A stretch of DNA of 64,000 bases from the NCBI GenBank assembly GCA_036877525.1, contig JAZGTH010000001.1, forward strand, positions 12,610,001 to 12,674,000. Reading direction: 5' to 3'. Below the pieces are notes generated by a model that was not told where the DNA came from, did no database searches, and saw nothing but the letters and a program-made list of their open reading frames with translations. A program made the translations under genes and the position numbers. Source of the DNA: Chromobotia macracanthus (taxonomy: Eukaryota > Chordata > Actinopteri > Cypriniformes > Botiidae). This document shows, piece after piece, positions 27,801 to 41,064 of this stretch (within the stretch, counting starts at the first letter, position 1; the number at the start of each line of letters is the position of its first letter).

Positions 27801-30800
27801 GTGTATCTCTTACAGGAAATGCTCAAGGTGTTTATGATTCAACAACAAAGCATCATTGGCCAACACCTTTCATCGCCCCCGTTTAGCGTAGGTGTATTCA
27901 TAATGTTCTCACAGTATGCAATCTAAAGGCAATGCAGTTCTGAAACAAAACAAAGCTTTGTGTTTATTCTACATTTATGTACAAGCCCTCTTTGATTTCC
28001 AGTAAACCAATAGCACCTCCAGGTTTCTAATGGATCACAGTAGTATTTGGACCAAAGTACTGTGGAATTTTACACCCCACTAATATCACAGTTTACTGTA
28101 TTATTTATAACCTCACACTAGTTGTCTGGGAAGTGTTACGCTGGCAATGAAGAAAACAAAAACAGTGAATGCATTGATCTTCCAGATTTTTATAATCTGG
28201 GTGCAGTTTTTTAAAAGCACCATCAGCCAAGCAGATGCCATTAAAACCATCTTACATTTGTGTTGAAAATCATGCATAACAATACAGATGTATTGTTACT
28301 TACAATTTAATGCTCTTTTGACATACTAAAACATGCATACTTCAACCACAATGATCATTTTCAGAAGTTATTACTTGTAAAATCTGAACATATTTCAATC
28401 CCAAAAACATAAACCCTACCCTCACTATAATATACATATAAATATACAGCCACATTATAATTTCATAAAAAATGAAAAACCTAGTACACACACTACATTC
28501 TATTACTTCTAAAGCCATACTTGTGGGAAAAACATCCAAACTTAACTTTATTATGATTCACAGTATATGTGAGAACCAGAAGTATTTGGCCATATTGTTT
28601 TACTGTACTCCTCCTGTCTGTTTTGAGGGCTAAATATCAGTACTATATTTATGTAGTCCAGTGACTTTTAATAAAGGATTTGAACAGTAAATACATCATA
28701 AATACAACAGCGTTTACATTAGCTCACTATGTTCAATTCAGCACACTGGGGTCATTTTTTCAGGAAACAGCATGCAATTTTCTATAGGGATCATGTTGAT
28801 TCAACAACAACGCAATGTCTCTTTCCTAGACTGGGGTCACAGTGGCCAACCTAGCACTTTAGCCAAAATGAGAATGGAGAATTAGATACCACCCAGATCT
28901 GTGTTCATATACAGAGGGGTCTGAATGTCTGAGTCCGCTATGGAAATCTGGGAATCACAATCATATTTAAACCTAGAATGTTTAATGGAATGTTTAATAT
29001 TTTGAAAAACATAAAACAAAGACGCATTATGACATAAATTAAATGAAGAATATTTAATATTCTGTACTGTTTCTAGGTCACCAATCCAACCAGCTAATTT
29101 GTGACATTTACCATGTTAACTCATTTACCATATAACTTAGTACAAAAGGTCAGATTTATTTGCTTCCAGTGAAGCCCACTACATGCTATTTGGAACATTC
29201 TCAAATCATGCTGGGATAACACGGATCATCAGGTTTTTCACAAATATGTGAAGTCCATGCCAGCACCAGCACATTCTGCCATTAAAGCATCTTAGCCAAA
29301 TACTAAGAAATAAGCAATTCACATTCATTTTTCAATGCAACATTTCACTCAAATTGTGTTCATGATAATCTAATTTTGTAATGAGAAAAATGTTTTCAAT
29401 TAGAAAAGCATTTTCACTAGTGATCTCAGTTTTATAGATCCACCAGGTTAGACCAGGATAGATCTTGACTGTGGCAGCACAGAAATTAAAACAAAGTGCT
29501 TTTAAGGAAAGACACTGCACTCTGTGGCCATATTTGCAATGCCTGTGGGCAACTGTTTCTGTCATACTAGACCAAGTCCTATGCACCTGAATGGGGGAAC
29601 CCCATATCTCTAAAATAGCTTGCTAAGGTCACAGTGAAACAACATATTTCCAACCACCAATTAAACCTGACATCAGCTGTACAGTTTTAGTTGTTTTTTA
29701 AGCTCAAATGGTAGCTCCAGCTACAACACTTTATACAAAACACTTCCCCCACAAAATCTTTAGTCTTTGATGATTAACAATTGGCTCTTTTTACTGGAAG
29801 GTGGGATTTTGCTAGAGTATTACACTTTTCCTCATTCATAGTAATACCTATATCTATAGTCTTAGCATTTTTTTACATTAAACATCCCCACAGCAAACAT
29901 ATTGCTCACCATCTGTCCTGCACTTCTGCTATTAGAGAGTAAATTGTAGATTTTGGTGAAAAAGATAAAATTGCATGAAAAGTGAAGCAACAGATCATAA
30001 TTGACATACTGTCTGTCGAAATCACCATAACCTCAGTGCGGGAGACAGTGCCTGGAGAGCGGGGGTGTGTAAACATCCCTGGGGAAGCTCGTGCAGCTGA
30101 TCCTCAGTGGGTAATGACCAGTTAGAGGAGAAGCTGATGTCACAGAGGAGTTGAACCATATCAATGTCAAACACTCAGACGCACTGGAGACATGAAGGAG
30201 GGTGGGGAGAGCATGATAAACATGGATGATATGACCAGCAGGTGACTGATCTCTCTGTCATATCTTTTCTCCGCCCTCTCATCATTTCTCGCACCTTTTT
30301 CACTGTGTGTAAATTGTTCACTGACTTTTTTAAGAAATTTCTGTCAGTTCCTCTAGATAATGAATTGCTTTTTGGCCCCTGTGGCACAGTTAGCTGTATA
30401 TCAACTTTCTATCTGTTAGCTGTACATCAACTATCAGCAATTCATTAAACAAAATACATTTTTGTGTGATAAACTGATAAATAATGATGGTACTTTGCTT
30501 TGTCAATGTCAAACATACGAGCAGCCTGCTGTTGCTATGGTTACCTCCTCACGCGAAAGCAACTTCTTTTGAGGTTTTTTAGCATGTTCAGACTAACTTT
30601 AAATCAAACCCTCTATAATTCACACCTTGCCTCTTTTTCTTTGCATGTCTGTCATCACCTTTTATAATGTGCCTCATTTATTATATTTTTATTTGTGTAC
30701 AATAATCCAGACTAAAAGACATTAATTAGACACTTTTTTCGTAGCTTTACAGACAACATGTAGCTTTCACCATTTGTGTGAGACAGAAACCTATTACTTC

Positions 30801-31479
30801 TGGGCCATCAACCTCAGTTTGTAATCCTCCACACAAAATTCTGTCTTTTTTTGTAATCCAGCTATCCTTAATCGAAAAAGGCCATCCTCCATTCATCATC
30901 ATTTGTCAACAAACCTGCCAGATCTCCAAAGAGCATAGACAATCTACACACAACAGTCTTTGTATCAAACATATATGAGCAAAGAATTTAGTACATTTAT
31001 TTAGTGTCACTAAATCCATTACTTGTTTGGACTGATTAATAGGTAGAATCTTGCGCCTGCATTTTAAAATTCTCATTTATGTTGCGTCTACAGGAATACA
31101 ATCAAACTAATGGCAGGTGTTTCCTGCCTTTCTGACTGTGCAGATAAATATGTATTGCCAAACATTGTAGTCATGTGAATATTTATTAAGCTACTGTACA
31201 AACCAGATGACGGCCTGTATAACTGTCCCGCTCTGCAAATCTCTCTACAGTACACCATATTTATTTTGCTCTCTTCCTATCTACTTTGTATTAACTCTTA
31301 CTGTTCGAGTGAGGCATCAGTAATTCCACATGTACGATGGATGGGGAAGACAATTGCTCTTGTATGTGTATGCAGGTCTGGCTATTTTTGTAATGCCCAA
31401 GTATTCGCTGCAAAATCTAACATTTTAGGACATTTTAGGTGGTTCTCAACAGCAAAAAACAGCTCATAAAATAGCCAAA

Positions 31480-31618
31480 CCATGATAGCAGGTTTGTGTG
31501 AGGGTTAAATTTAGGGGTAGGGTACATAAAATATCATAAGCCTGGAATAAAAACAATGGAGGCAAAAAGATGTCCTCTCTAATATATGGAAATAAACCTG
31601 TGTGTGTGTGTGTGTGTG
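31480..31618 (-). repeat. Dispersed repeat ending in a (TG)n run
   Basis: Contains GAGGGTTAAATTTAGGGG, GGGTAGGGTA, GATGTCCTC and AATAAACC then (TG)n at 31602-31618. It matches, in reverse, the layout of the repeat at 4310-4503. Confidence 0.5.
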
Positions 31619-33170
31619 TCACAGGGGCAGACAGAGAGAGAGAGAGACAGAGTTGAGTCCAGGAATTACACCCTAGTCAATTAGTGTGACATACGCTGAC
31701 AGAGAAAGTACACAAAACAAAGATTGTGGCCACAGACTGAATTTTGCTTTACTAGTGCAAATCAAATTTAATAGTGTCCTTGTCAGGGCAACTTATTGCA
31801 TCATTCCCATGGAGGGAAATTAATAGGTTTGGCAGAGATCTTCTATCATTCCTGGCATTAAAGAAACAACAGTAGCCTGATATGAAAGAATGGTGCCCTC
31901 CAATAACAACTCTCAAAGTGTGTTATACAGTTTTCTCACAGTTGAGCTTTAAAACTATGACTTTCCATGACTGTCGAAATGTCAGGTATCGATCATTAGA
32001 ATTAATAGTACATATTATAAAATATGCATAATTATACATATAGATCAATTCAAATAATAATACATATATATCAGCATGCCAATTACTTGGTCAATATGTT
32101 GCCATTTTTGGACTACCAGTGTCGGACAACATTATATTTACTATATGGTAATTTCAATTACTTTTAAGGTTTTATTATTTTCCAATTCTGAAATCAGTTG
32201 TCTGCATGATTACACCTAGATTGACCACGTTTGGTTCAATCCAAAGAGTAAATGATCTTGAAATTATTTTAAATTATGACCTGTACTGTACATGAGCCAG
32301 ATTTATCTGTTTTTTGTTCTTAATTTTAATGAATAATATAAATGTTAATATAAACATTAAAAAATTATGATGTTGGTTGCTTGTTGATAAGAGTAAAGTA
32401 AACAATGTTCCATTTGCCTCTAGGCTGGAAACCATATAAATGGAAATCACATAAAATATGATTTTAGAAAAAACTAGAAAACTAGAAAAACCCAAACCCT
32501 GAGACAAGAGTTTTTAAACATTTCATGCTTCCTCATTTCAGAAATCCCCTACGCACCACCAGTTTCACTCTGGTTTTGACTTATCTTCATGACTTTGTGT
32601 ATGAATCCTCACTAACTTGCGATAAGTACTTGTGATCCTGTGTAGAAGGATAGAAGTGCGTTCTTTAAAGCTTATATCCATTTCTTCATGCTTACCTTTT
32701 CTACCTAATCAGGTCCGTCAGACTCCCACACGCTCTTTGGATTATGAGGAATTTCAGCATCACTACCTTAAGTAAATAGGGTCTGGTCCCGGCAAATGAG
32801 CAGTGCTGCGTCTGGATGGCGGCTTTCTCGATTCCATCCAAAAAGGGTTTGGATTAATGAAGCTGAGTCTAGACTCTTCTTAGCAGCTGTCCTTCCTTCC
32901 GCAGCTGCATAGAGACTCATTACAGGACGAAATGTCAAGGGGTTTTGAAATATTCAATGAGCAGGGACAGATATCCAAGTCGGACCTGGAAGATGTCACT
33001 GACACTGAAAGAGACGTAAGGAGCCAGGTGGCATGACAAGGTGGCAACAGGCCTCTAGACGGAAATGGGCAGGGATCTGTCGGCCTGCTGAGGGACTGGA
33101 GAAGGAAGAGACAATCTGACAGCTGGGCTTGATGATCATTTCTAACGGGGTTTAATAAGTGTTCTTGTAT

Positions 33171-33453
33171 TTACATTTAGTCATTTAGCAGAAGCTTTTA
33201 TCCAAAGCTGCTTACAAAAGGACGAGAGCATTGAATATTTTGCCTTGCGAGCCGACAAGCCAAGTCTACAAAGCTACATTTACAAGCAGACATTGTATTC
33301 TGCTACTAGACTATTTTACTATTTTAACTGATAGAGCACTGTGTTAGCAGCACAAAAGATTGTGGGTTCGACTCACAATACTGATCAAGTGTATAGCTTA
33401 AATACACTTTAATTTGATTTGGATAAAAGCATCTGCCAAATGCGTAAATGTAA
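33171..33453. repeat. SINE-derived block flanked by inverted tails
   Basis: Left end TTACATTTAGTCATTTAGCA then GAAGCTTTTATCC. The right end is its near reverse complement (GGATAAAAGCATCTGCCAAA then TGCGTAAATGTAA, to 33453). In between, 33310-33375 carries a tRNA-like segment with B box GGGTTCGACTC. It looks like a complete tRNA SINE joined to an oppositely oriented tail fragment. Confidence 0.65.
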
Positions 33454-33895
33454 TAAAGACTAGCAACAAATTCCAGCACTATCATGACTAGTTAGGCTTT
33501 AACCAGAGAGGTCTTGAAAGGAATTAGTGATAATGAGGGAAATTTGTTGGTTGATGAGTGTGAAGTCTCTCTGGATGTTAACCTTTAACCTGAACTGCTC
33601 TCCTGACTACCCAGTTAATCATTATAAAGAGGATATGATCTATAATATGAAACAACCCATTTAACTGCAAATGAAATCCTGTCATACTATGTGAATGTCT
33701 AAAGACTGTTAATCAGCTCTTTGAATTCCATCAGCTTTGTTTATTTTAAGTAAAAGGAGTAAACAAATCAGACTACGATGATGAGTAGTTGAATTATTGA
33801 AAAGCTGGTTGCTTGTCTGTCCTTGCCTGCAGCTACACATCAAGCAGCGGATGTTGCTTAGAAATGTCCAAAAAGAAGCTCCCATTTAACTCCTA

Positions 33896-34125
33896 CCCAG
33901 CTGACAATTTTAGGTTGTATAAACATTTTCCCAATGTTTTAATTAAAATACAAAAACATAAAAAATGTTATTTTAAATGTTCTAGTAACAATGAAAACTC
34001 TAGTATTAACATTATTGCTTGGTTATTCAAATTCTGTAAAATTTTTAAAACATTCCACTTACAACTTAAGAATAACATTTATGATATATGATGTGACATT
34101 CTGTGAATGTGCCCTGTTAGCTGGG
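33896..34125 (+). repeat. CCCAGCTAAC MITE-like element, copy 9
   Basis: Starts CCCAGCTGACAATTTTAGG and ends GCCCTGTTAGCTGGG. It is flanked by TA on both sides (CCTA before, TAGG after), which would suit a TA target-site duplication. Confidence 0.8.
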
Positions 34126-34477
34126 TAGGAGCTAAAATGCCCTTTATTTTCTTTAATCTCCTCTTTTTAAATGTTACAGTAGCCTGTGACATCATTAAGT
34201 TCCAAGAAAAATATCAATCTGACATACAGTGGTCATTAAAAACATTTATCAAGATACATCATTTTAATATTACTACACAACTGTTCTGTTAATTCCCATA
34301 CATAAATGCTGCATTTACAGTTTCCACAGACCCCAGATCAGCATGTGCATATTAAGCAGAGATGAATGAGTTTCAGTGGAGCTCATTAAATAAACATATA
34401 CATTAAAGAGATGAAGCCAGTGAAAAGGAGAGAGAGAACACTGTCAGAAACTGTTCAAATGTAATGGATTGGCACAT

Positions 34478-35129
34478 TTAAGGAACAGTTCACTCAAAAA
34501 TGAAAAAATCTCTCATAATTTACTTATTTGCATGTCAGTCTAAACCTGTACCTGACCATAGCTGTCAAGCTTCAAAGAGGGGAAGAAACACCATTAAAAT
34601 ACCATGAAAGTATTTCATATCATATTCCAGGTCATCTGAATTCATACATTTGCTTTGTATGATTAACAGAACAGATTCAATAGTGTTCAGATTACAAAAT
34701 GCCACATCAATGGTGAATAGTCTTTAAAATGTTCCTTTTGTGTTTTGATTTAAAAAACATACAGCATAGTCCAAAATTGTACCATTTTGCCATACTGTAC
34801 CTCATTACACCTCATAGGTGAATAAAAATATATATACTTAATAAATATTTTTACCAGCCATGCAACTGTACTGTTCATTTATTACCTTGGTGAGACTGCA
34901 CTGCAATTACAAAATTGTAAAAAGCTGTTGTGATTCTGTTCCTCATGTTTTCATTTTGAAGGCTTAATGTGATGTATATTCCACATATGTTGTCATATTA
35001 TGGAAAAATTCAAATTTCAAGCTATGCACATGTGCACAATTGTTTGAGACCCTGCTGTGCTGGTTTGGTATCACATGTGGTACCAAGGTGAGTAAATAAT
35101 TTTAATTTATAGGTGAACTGTACCTTTAA
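34478..35129. repeat. Inverted-end element of the GTTCACCC family (about 650 bp)
   Basis: The left end TTAAGGAACAGTTCACTC is mirrored by the right end AGGTGAACTGTACCTTTAA. Just inside the left end is AAAAATGAAAAAATCTCTCA-like text typical of this abundant fish repeat. No transposase frame is visible. Confidence 0.65.
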
Positions 35130-36657
35130 GCCATATGCCAATAATAGACTATTGGCTATTTGGTTAAAATACCCTATTATTTAGGTTTGGCCCCACTGAC
35201 TTCAAAATCAATACAGCACGTCTTTGGCAAACATGTCACACCAGAGGTATAGAGCAGTGCAGAGAGACAGAGAGACATGTGGCTTTTGTACAAGGGTTGT
35301 GTGAAAAAGAACTGCTGCTAGTATATGCAACCACCATGACTTCAATGAGCATTCTGAAAGAAAGCAGGAAAAAGGGAGAGAGAGAAAGAGATACATAGAG
35401 AGAGAGTTTATGTTTGGAGAGCTGGTGCACCTGTGCTTGTGCCCGTGAGAGTTGAATCTTTTTTAGTGCTACTTTGCACATTCGCTCACATACAAAGATG
35501 CATTTTTGAGTTTAGTGGATGATGATGAAACACTTGCTTTTGCTGATGTCAAGCTGGGCCTAGAGGTGGAGTCATGTGCCTGACATAAGCCAGCTTTTTC
35601 CAATGATTCTGTGTATAAGCAACTACAACACACACACACACATTTTCACAGGCTGGCACTCTTTTGCCTGAGGGCTTGTTTACAGTACCTCTCTCGATAT
35701 TTCTCTCTCTTTATCTCCCTCCCACATTCTATCTCTTTGTTTCTGGACCATTACATCTTTCTCACCTCACTCCATCTCTCCACTGTGATAAAACTCACAA
35801 CACGGTAATGACCGGACCCGCCCTCCCACCACCCACAGCCTCCACCACGCCTCCAGCTTTCTCAATCTCTCTGATAGGGTGATGAATCTTGGCTACCACA
35901 AACTAGCAGTTTATAATGAGTGTTCCTCCAGGGGGCTGGTCAGGGGATTTACCCTAAGCAAAACCATTCTTTTCCCTCAATTTATGCAGCGGATGAAGCA
36001 GAGTGTTCGAGTGCATCTGACACACGCCATATGCATTACGCCCTACGCAGGAAACTCGTGTGGGTGGCCCAGGAATCATTTCCTAAATTCCAAAAGCGCA
36101 TGTGTCACATGTATTTAATGTCCCTGATACCTCATACCCAGTCATTCCTTCACCACAGTTAATGATGCTGCCTGGTGCATGAAAGTGAAGAGAAGAGGGA
36201 GGCTGACCCACTTTGAAGGGTTTCCCCTACAGCTCAGCCGAAAAGAGAGATGACACAATTGGGCCACTGTGACACCAATCCTTCTGTGATAGCTACAGTG
36301 TCAACACCACCACACCCCCCCCCCGAAGACCTCAATATAAACATTTTATTTAATTGCATCATATCATTTACCAGGTTTGGGATTAAGGGCTCGGGGGAAA
36401 ATGACATCATAAGTGACAAAAAATTCCCAGAAAACAAATGACACCATGGAGAACTCTGCTGTTTTACTCTGTCATCTAACAATTCATGTTTTATTCTAGG
36501 CCTGTTTATATATCAAGTTACGGGTTTAGACACCATAGCAACCATTTTAATCTACTGATTCAATTTAGGTCTTTGAAATAAATGCAAAACACATTCTGTA
36601 TAGTATGTTATAAAACATTGTATAAGAAGAAATGGCCTGCTAATGGTAATAAAGACA

Positions 36658-36980
36658 GGGTAGGTGATCTTTCCCAGAAACATTTCTGTTATGCTAGTTA
36701 AAAGTCTTTTCATATGCTGATAGCAATCACTAAGCGGTCTAATTATATTTATATATCTTCTGTGGAAGGCACATGATCATAAAATGGTCATCCAATCATT
36801 GCATTTGTTCCAAATGCAATGATACAATTTCCTACTTGCCTGTCAAACTATGTTTCTGCATACCTTGCATGCATTATTGGAGTATGGCTTTGGAGATCAC
36901 TGTGAAGAGAGAGTGGGATCTTATACTTTCAAAGCTAGATTGCTATTGCTACCTTCTCTAAAATTACCTAACCTACCTTT
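36658..36980 (+). repeat. GGTAGGT-family dispersed repeat, copy B
   Basis: Begins GGGTAGGTGATCTTTCCCAG and ends AACCTACCTTTAA, giving short inverted ends. The longest of the three copies, about 323 bp. Confidence 0.7.
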
Positions 36981-37904
36981 AATATGAAATGTAACTTCCG
37001 ATTTTACTACTGTATATCTATTTCTAAGCAAAACAATGCAACAAAGATTGTTTTGACTTAATATGATGCTCTGTGTCAAAAACCATGTACAGTACTTCAC
37101 CCAGCCAATTTTCGTAAATGCTCATCACTGTTTAAAATGCATCCAACTTATATAAAACATATCAAAGGGATTAGCAGTCATTTACTGTTGGGTACCATTC
37201 TAAAAAAACAGTAATGGCTCCTCTCCATAATTGCACCCGAATATTAGCTTTAATGCGGCAGCCATTTTCATGCTTTTAGAAACCCACAACTCAGCATGCT
37301 AAGAGCAACGGTCATGTGACCCTTTTAAAAGACAACCTCGTAACTAGCTGATTGAGTTTAGCACAGATGGACGCCTTGAACATTGGCCAACAAAAGGCAC
37401 AAAGACAACAAATGAATGCTAAAGAGAGAAGAGTGCCATTTGATGCTAATGGCCAAAAGTCAGTGAGGATGAGTGAACTGCTGGTCAATTTGTTGGGAAA
37501 ATGGACCCTAATAAGGACACTGTTAAGAATTAAACTCAATGCAACAAGTACTCTGCACCCAGCCAACGCAGAGAATTCACCTTTCAGCTAATTCACTTCT
37601 GCAGATGGACAACCATCCATTTACAAGCTCCATAAAGTACAGCCGTGTTTTACATTGACGTTAATGTACTATTAATCACAGGCGTTCGGGATAATGCATC
37701 AGCGGCATAATCAAATCAAGTCTTGTAGAGTTTGAGGAAAACATACAGCATCAGGCAGCTGGCAATGGTTTACAGAAGCATCTCTCTTCATAACAGGTAT
37801 AATAAGATTATGACAACAATAATATGCTACCGGTATACACCTGTTTGTATTGTACAACATGTCAGAATGCAGATAAACAGTAAAAAAGACAAACAGATAA
37901 ACAG

Positions 37905-38042
37905 TGGCACCCATTGACTTCTATTGTATGGACACAAAACCACTAAGACATTTCACAGTGCTCCATTGAAGAAAATGTCATATAGGTCAAAAGGTCATAA
38001 TGATGGAAAATGTTTCATTTTTGAGTGAACTATCCGTTTAAA
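37905..38042 (-). repeat. GTTCACCC-family fragment
   Basis: Contains CCCATTGACTTCTATTGTAT and ends TTTGAGTGAACTATCCGTTT, the terminal part of the same abundant repeat type as 48579-48930. The other end is missing. Confidence 0.6.
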
Positions 38043-40066
38043 ACATCTCTGGAGCACAACTCACTGTCCTGATTTATTTTTTGTTGTTGCACATTTGATG
38101 AATACAATCTTAAGGTATGTTTTGCCATCTTAGTGTTTTGCCATTCTATAGGATAAACAGAATTTACTTGAAGTTCTGGTAAGATTCTGCAGTAAAATCA
38201 TCTGCAGTGTTATTGCGCTGTGAAGATGCAATCAATATGTATCAAACCTTGTTGTAGAGGTTTTATTGGACATATGCTGTATTAAACTCGGTCTTAAAGT
38301 TATTTACAAAGAACAGGGTGAGTCTACAAAGGAAATCATTTTTATGCTAATTTCAGGCTGTGTCCATGGAGAATTCTGAACAGTTTCTACCAAGCGTTGA
38401 TGCTAAAAGGTGGCAGTCTTTCCTGAGGAGTTATTTTTGTTTTGTTTGTTTGTTTTTCATATAATTGTGAATAATGTGTTTTTATGCATTGTGATAATGC
38501 AATCAGAACTGCTGAATCAATACACACAACTCCACAGGAAGCTGGACATAATACAAACAGCATAACACATTAGTTTAATACTGAAACGCTACCAGACAAA
38601 TAATTATAGCCAAAATAGTATTCTGTTATTTGCTTTCTATTCTGGTACTTCATAACAAGCCTCATATGAAAATCTCTCTTAACAGCTTTCTTGCTCGTTT
38701 AGCTATAAATTCCAAACATGGAATAGGAAAATGGCATTTTTAACTTTCATCATATAGCCTAATATGGTGCTAAAGGAAAAGAGAGAGACAAAGAGAGAGT
38801 GTGGGTGCGAGTGTGTGGGCTGAGACATAAGGGGGAGGAAGACCAGAGTCCAGCTGTACATAATGTATTAAAGCCCCTTTCAGTGATCAACTTCGCACCT
38901 GAGTTGACAAATCTGAAACATGCCTTTCAGTCTATGTTCCTTTGGCTTCTGTAACCTACAACAGGAATCTCTTTAACTCTATGACACTTGTATTTCATGT
39001 AACTGTCTTTGTATGTATAAACACAGCCATTCAGAGGTATCCTTAAATTATTTAACAACAGTACAGTTCACCACAGACAAACCGAGTTACAGAGGGGTGA
39101 AACAAAAGCTATTTCACAGCAAGGTGGCTCTGAGGCAATATGCTTGATTTGCGTGGGTTGCTATAGGTGTATGTTTGAGAGAGCACATAAACACAGTGTC
39201 CCTCTTAGAAATAAGAGTATAGAAATATCATCTGAAGACTGTCATCCATCAAACACAGAGGTCGTTTTTTTCATCAAAAGGGGAAGCAAGATAATGTAGA
39301 AATAGTGAAATTTTGCAGCAATAGGCTTTCTGAAACACTTAAAATCCAATCAAATCCAATATATCACAACAGCGCCTCAAAACCAATAACAGGCCTGACA
39401 GATCTGTCAAGAGCTGTCGTGATTCTCTGCTGTGACATCTCAGATCATGCTGCTTGAATTGTAGATTGTGATTTGCTTTCATGACACTCCATTTAGTTGC
39501 ATTCACTAGAAAACAGCATGAGTCTTAACCCTGAGATATGATGTTCGTCTGAGGTGGAATTAAAATTGCATGTTATTCTGGCTGAACAACTGAAACTTCC
39601 TGTCAGATCTAAGAATCCTGTTCACAGAGATGATCTATTGATCTGTGTAGGCTCTTTATGAGCTAATGCTTCTCTTGAAACCCAAGCAATTCTGTCACAA
39701 TAAATGCAAAAGTGCAAGTCCAAGTGGTTATTATAAGTACTGCATGGAATACGGAGAAAAGGAAGAATAAATGGAAAATGTTCCACTGCTCCAGGAATTC
39801 AATTATTTAATGCTAAACCATCAACACGCAGTCTAGCTGTTGCTGAAAATTGAAAAATTGTTGGCTCCGGTCTGCCGAGTTACTTTGAGCAATTTGCGGG
39901 TCTGTTCACTATTTTACATACAGTACGAAGCTAATGCACCAAAAAAAAAAACACGAATTGATGGGGTAGACGCAACAGCTTTTAAAGTGAATGTAAATTC
40001 AATTGATGAATGTAATAAATCTGTTGGTAACGCATGAAAATAAAGCACCAGAAAAAGTTTTCTCAT

Positions 40067-40087
40067 TTCAGCACCATGGACAGAGCC
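40067..40087 (+). promoter_or_regulatory. RE1/NRSE-like REST binding site
   Basis: The 21 bases read TTCAGCACC, then AT, then GGACAGAGCC. The canonical RE1 has both half-sites with this spacing and differs only at the 18th base (C in the consensus, A here). The site lies in gabrg3 intron 2, 44 bases after the exon 2 donor. REST represses neuronal genes outside neurons through such sites, and a GABA-A subunit gene is a plausible target. The motif match is seen directly; occupancy is inference. Confidence 0.85.
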
Positions 40088-40131
40088 TGAATGCGTACGC
40101 TCTGTTCTCAAACATTAACACGACGACTCAC

Positions 40132-40280
40132 CTCCAATATCCGGCCGAAGTTTTTTGTCGTATTCCTTTAGTAAGTTGTTTAGTATTTGCGTGGCGTCTG
40201 TCTCGTGGGTTTTGGGGGCCAACATCTGATTCACAGTAACATCCTCGTACTCGTCATCCTCAGAAGCGACTGCTGAAGAG
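40132..40280 (-). CDS. gabrg3: gabrg3 exon 2, GABA-A receptor gamma3 N-terminus
   Basis: A 149-base exon with acceptor TTTCTTTAG and donor GGAG|GTGAGT. Joined to exon 1 it reads CSSAVASEDDEYEDVTVNQ, then MLAPKTHETDATQILNNLL, then KEYDKKLRPDIG. The acidic EDEYED-type segment, the LAPK motif and the KLRPDIG ending are features of the mature N-terminus of mammalian gamma3, the strongest sign that this is gamma3 rather than gamma1 or gamma2. The alternative acceptor eight bases downstream would introduce an early stop, so the first AG is chosen. The exon carries the end of the signal peptide (cleavage probably near AVAS|EDD) and the N-terminal alpha-helix region of the extracellular domain. Confidence 0.92.
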
Positions 40281-40657
40281 CTAAAGAAATTAAAGAAAAT
40301 ATCGTTTGTTATCGTATAAAGACATAGACGTATCTGTCATGGGTTCGACTATGTAATAATTTCAATTGTCTGTAGACAAAAATGACAAAAACAAAGTTTA
40401 CAGCTTTTGTAATTGCCTGTGCATTGTATATCAATGATGCCAATTGCAGTTATGATTAATTCTATAAGTTAAGCTCTTTAAAAATACTTTAAATAAATAT
40501 AGGAGAAGGTAAAGAGATTGGAACAGCTATGTGAAAACAGAAGCTTATTAGTCAAACCATTATCTAAGATAAAGTGCAATGTTTGTGGGTGAAGACTGGG
40601 TTTCGACAGGCAGACGATTAATCTTTTATGGAAGTAGAAACCTTCACAGTGGTTCTC

Positions 40658-40699
<42 letters not shown>

Positions 40700-41064
40700 G
40701 ATCTAGACCATTCTCAAAATCTCATTCTCGGAATACCCACAGGGATGTTTGAAAATAGATACATAGACAGATAAACACATGAATCTTAAGCTATGAAAAA
40801 CTACTTAGGCAAAGATTAAAATAATGACCAGAGAAACAGAAAACTATTTTTTAACTTCTAAAACAGCATGTATTATTAGACTTGTTTTAAAAGTTACGAA
40901 ACAGAAGTGTGTCTATTACGCACTCATCGCCAGATTGGTGGTATTAGGTGGCGTCAAGCTAGACTTATACATACGAATTTTGTTAGGTTAAACAAAACTA
41001 GCTTAATGCAGAATTGTGCCTTATTATTCGATATCAAAGACAACCGAGTAGCGACGTCACTTAC
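40281..41064 (-). other. gabrg3: gabrg3 intron 1 (784 bp)
   Basis: Short first intron with donor GCATG|GTAAGT and acceptor TTTCTTTAG. It contains the (AAT)n microsatellite at 40658-40699; I see no other recognisable element. Confidence 0.85.
40658..40699. repeat. (AAT)n microsatellite
   Basis: Fourteen uninterrupted ATA/AAT units. Confidence 0.97.

Larger units (their letters stand above)
18834..40131 (-). other. gabrg3: gabrg3 intron 2 (21.3 kb)
   Basis: Intron bounded by donor GGAG|GTGAGT and acceptor TCTCTGCAG. It holds three MITE-like copies (20612, 23407, 33896), an inverted-end element at 23036-23321, two copies of the GGTAGGT family (24571, 36658), a polypurine tract (21626-22088), SINE material (33171-33453), GTTCACCC-type elements (34478, 37905) and, close to its 5' end, an RE1-like site. 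No additional exon was recognised; the other parts look like ordinary AT-rich intron. Confidence 0.85.

Noticed and set aside
33310..33375. Possible tRNA gene (GGGTTCGACTC box)
   Set aside because: No full cloverleaf can be drawn, and the segment continues into a SINE tail; the same holds for 47420-47480, 62606-62625 and 9640-9690.
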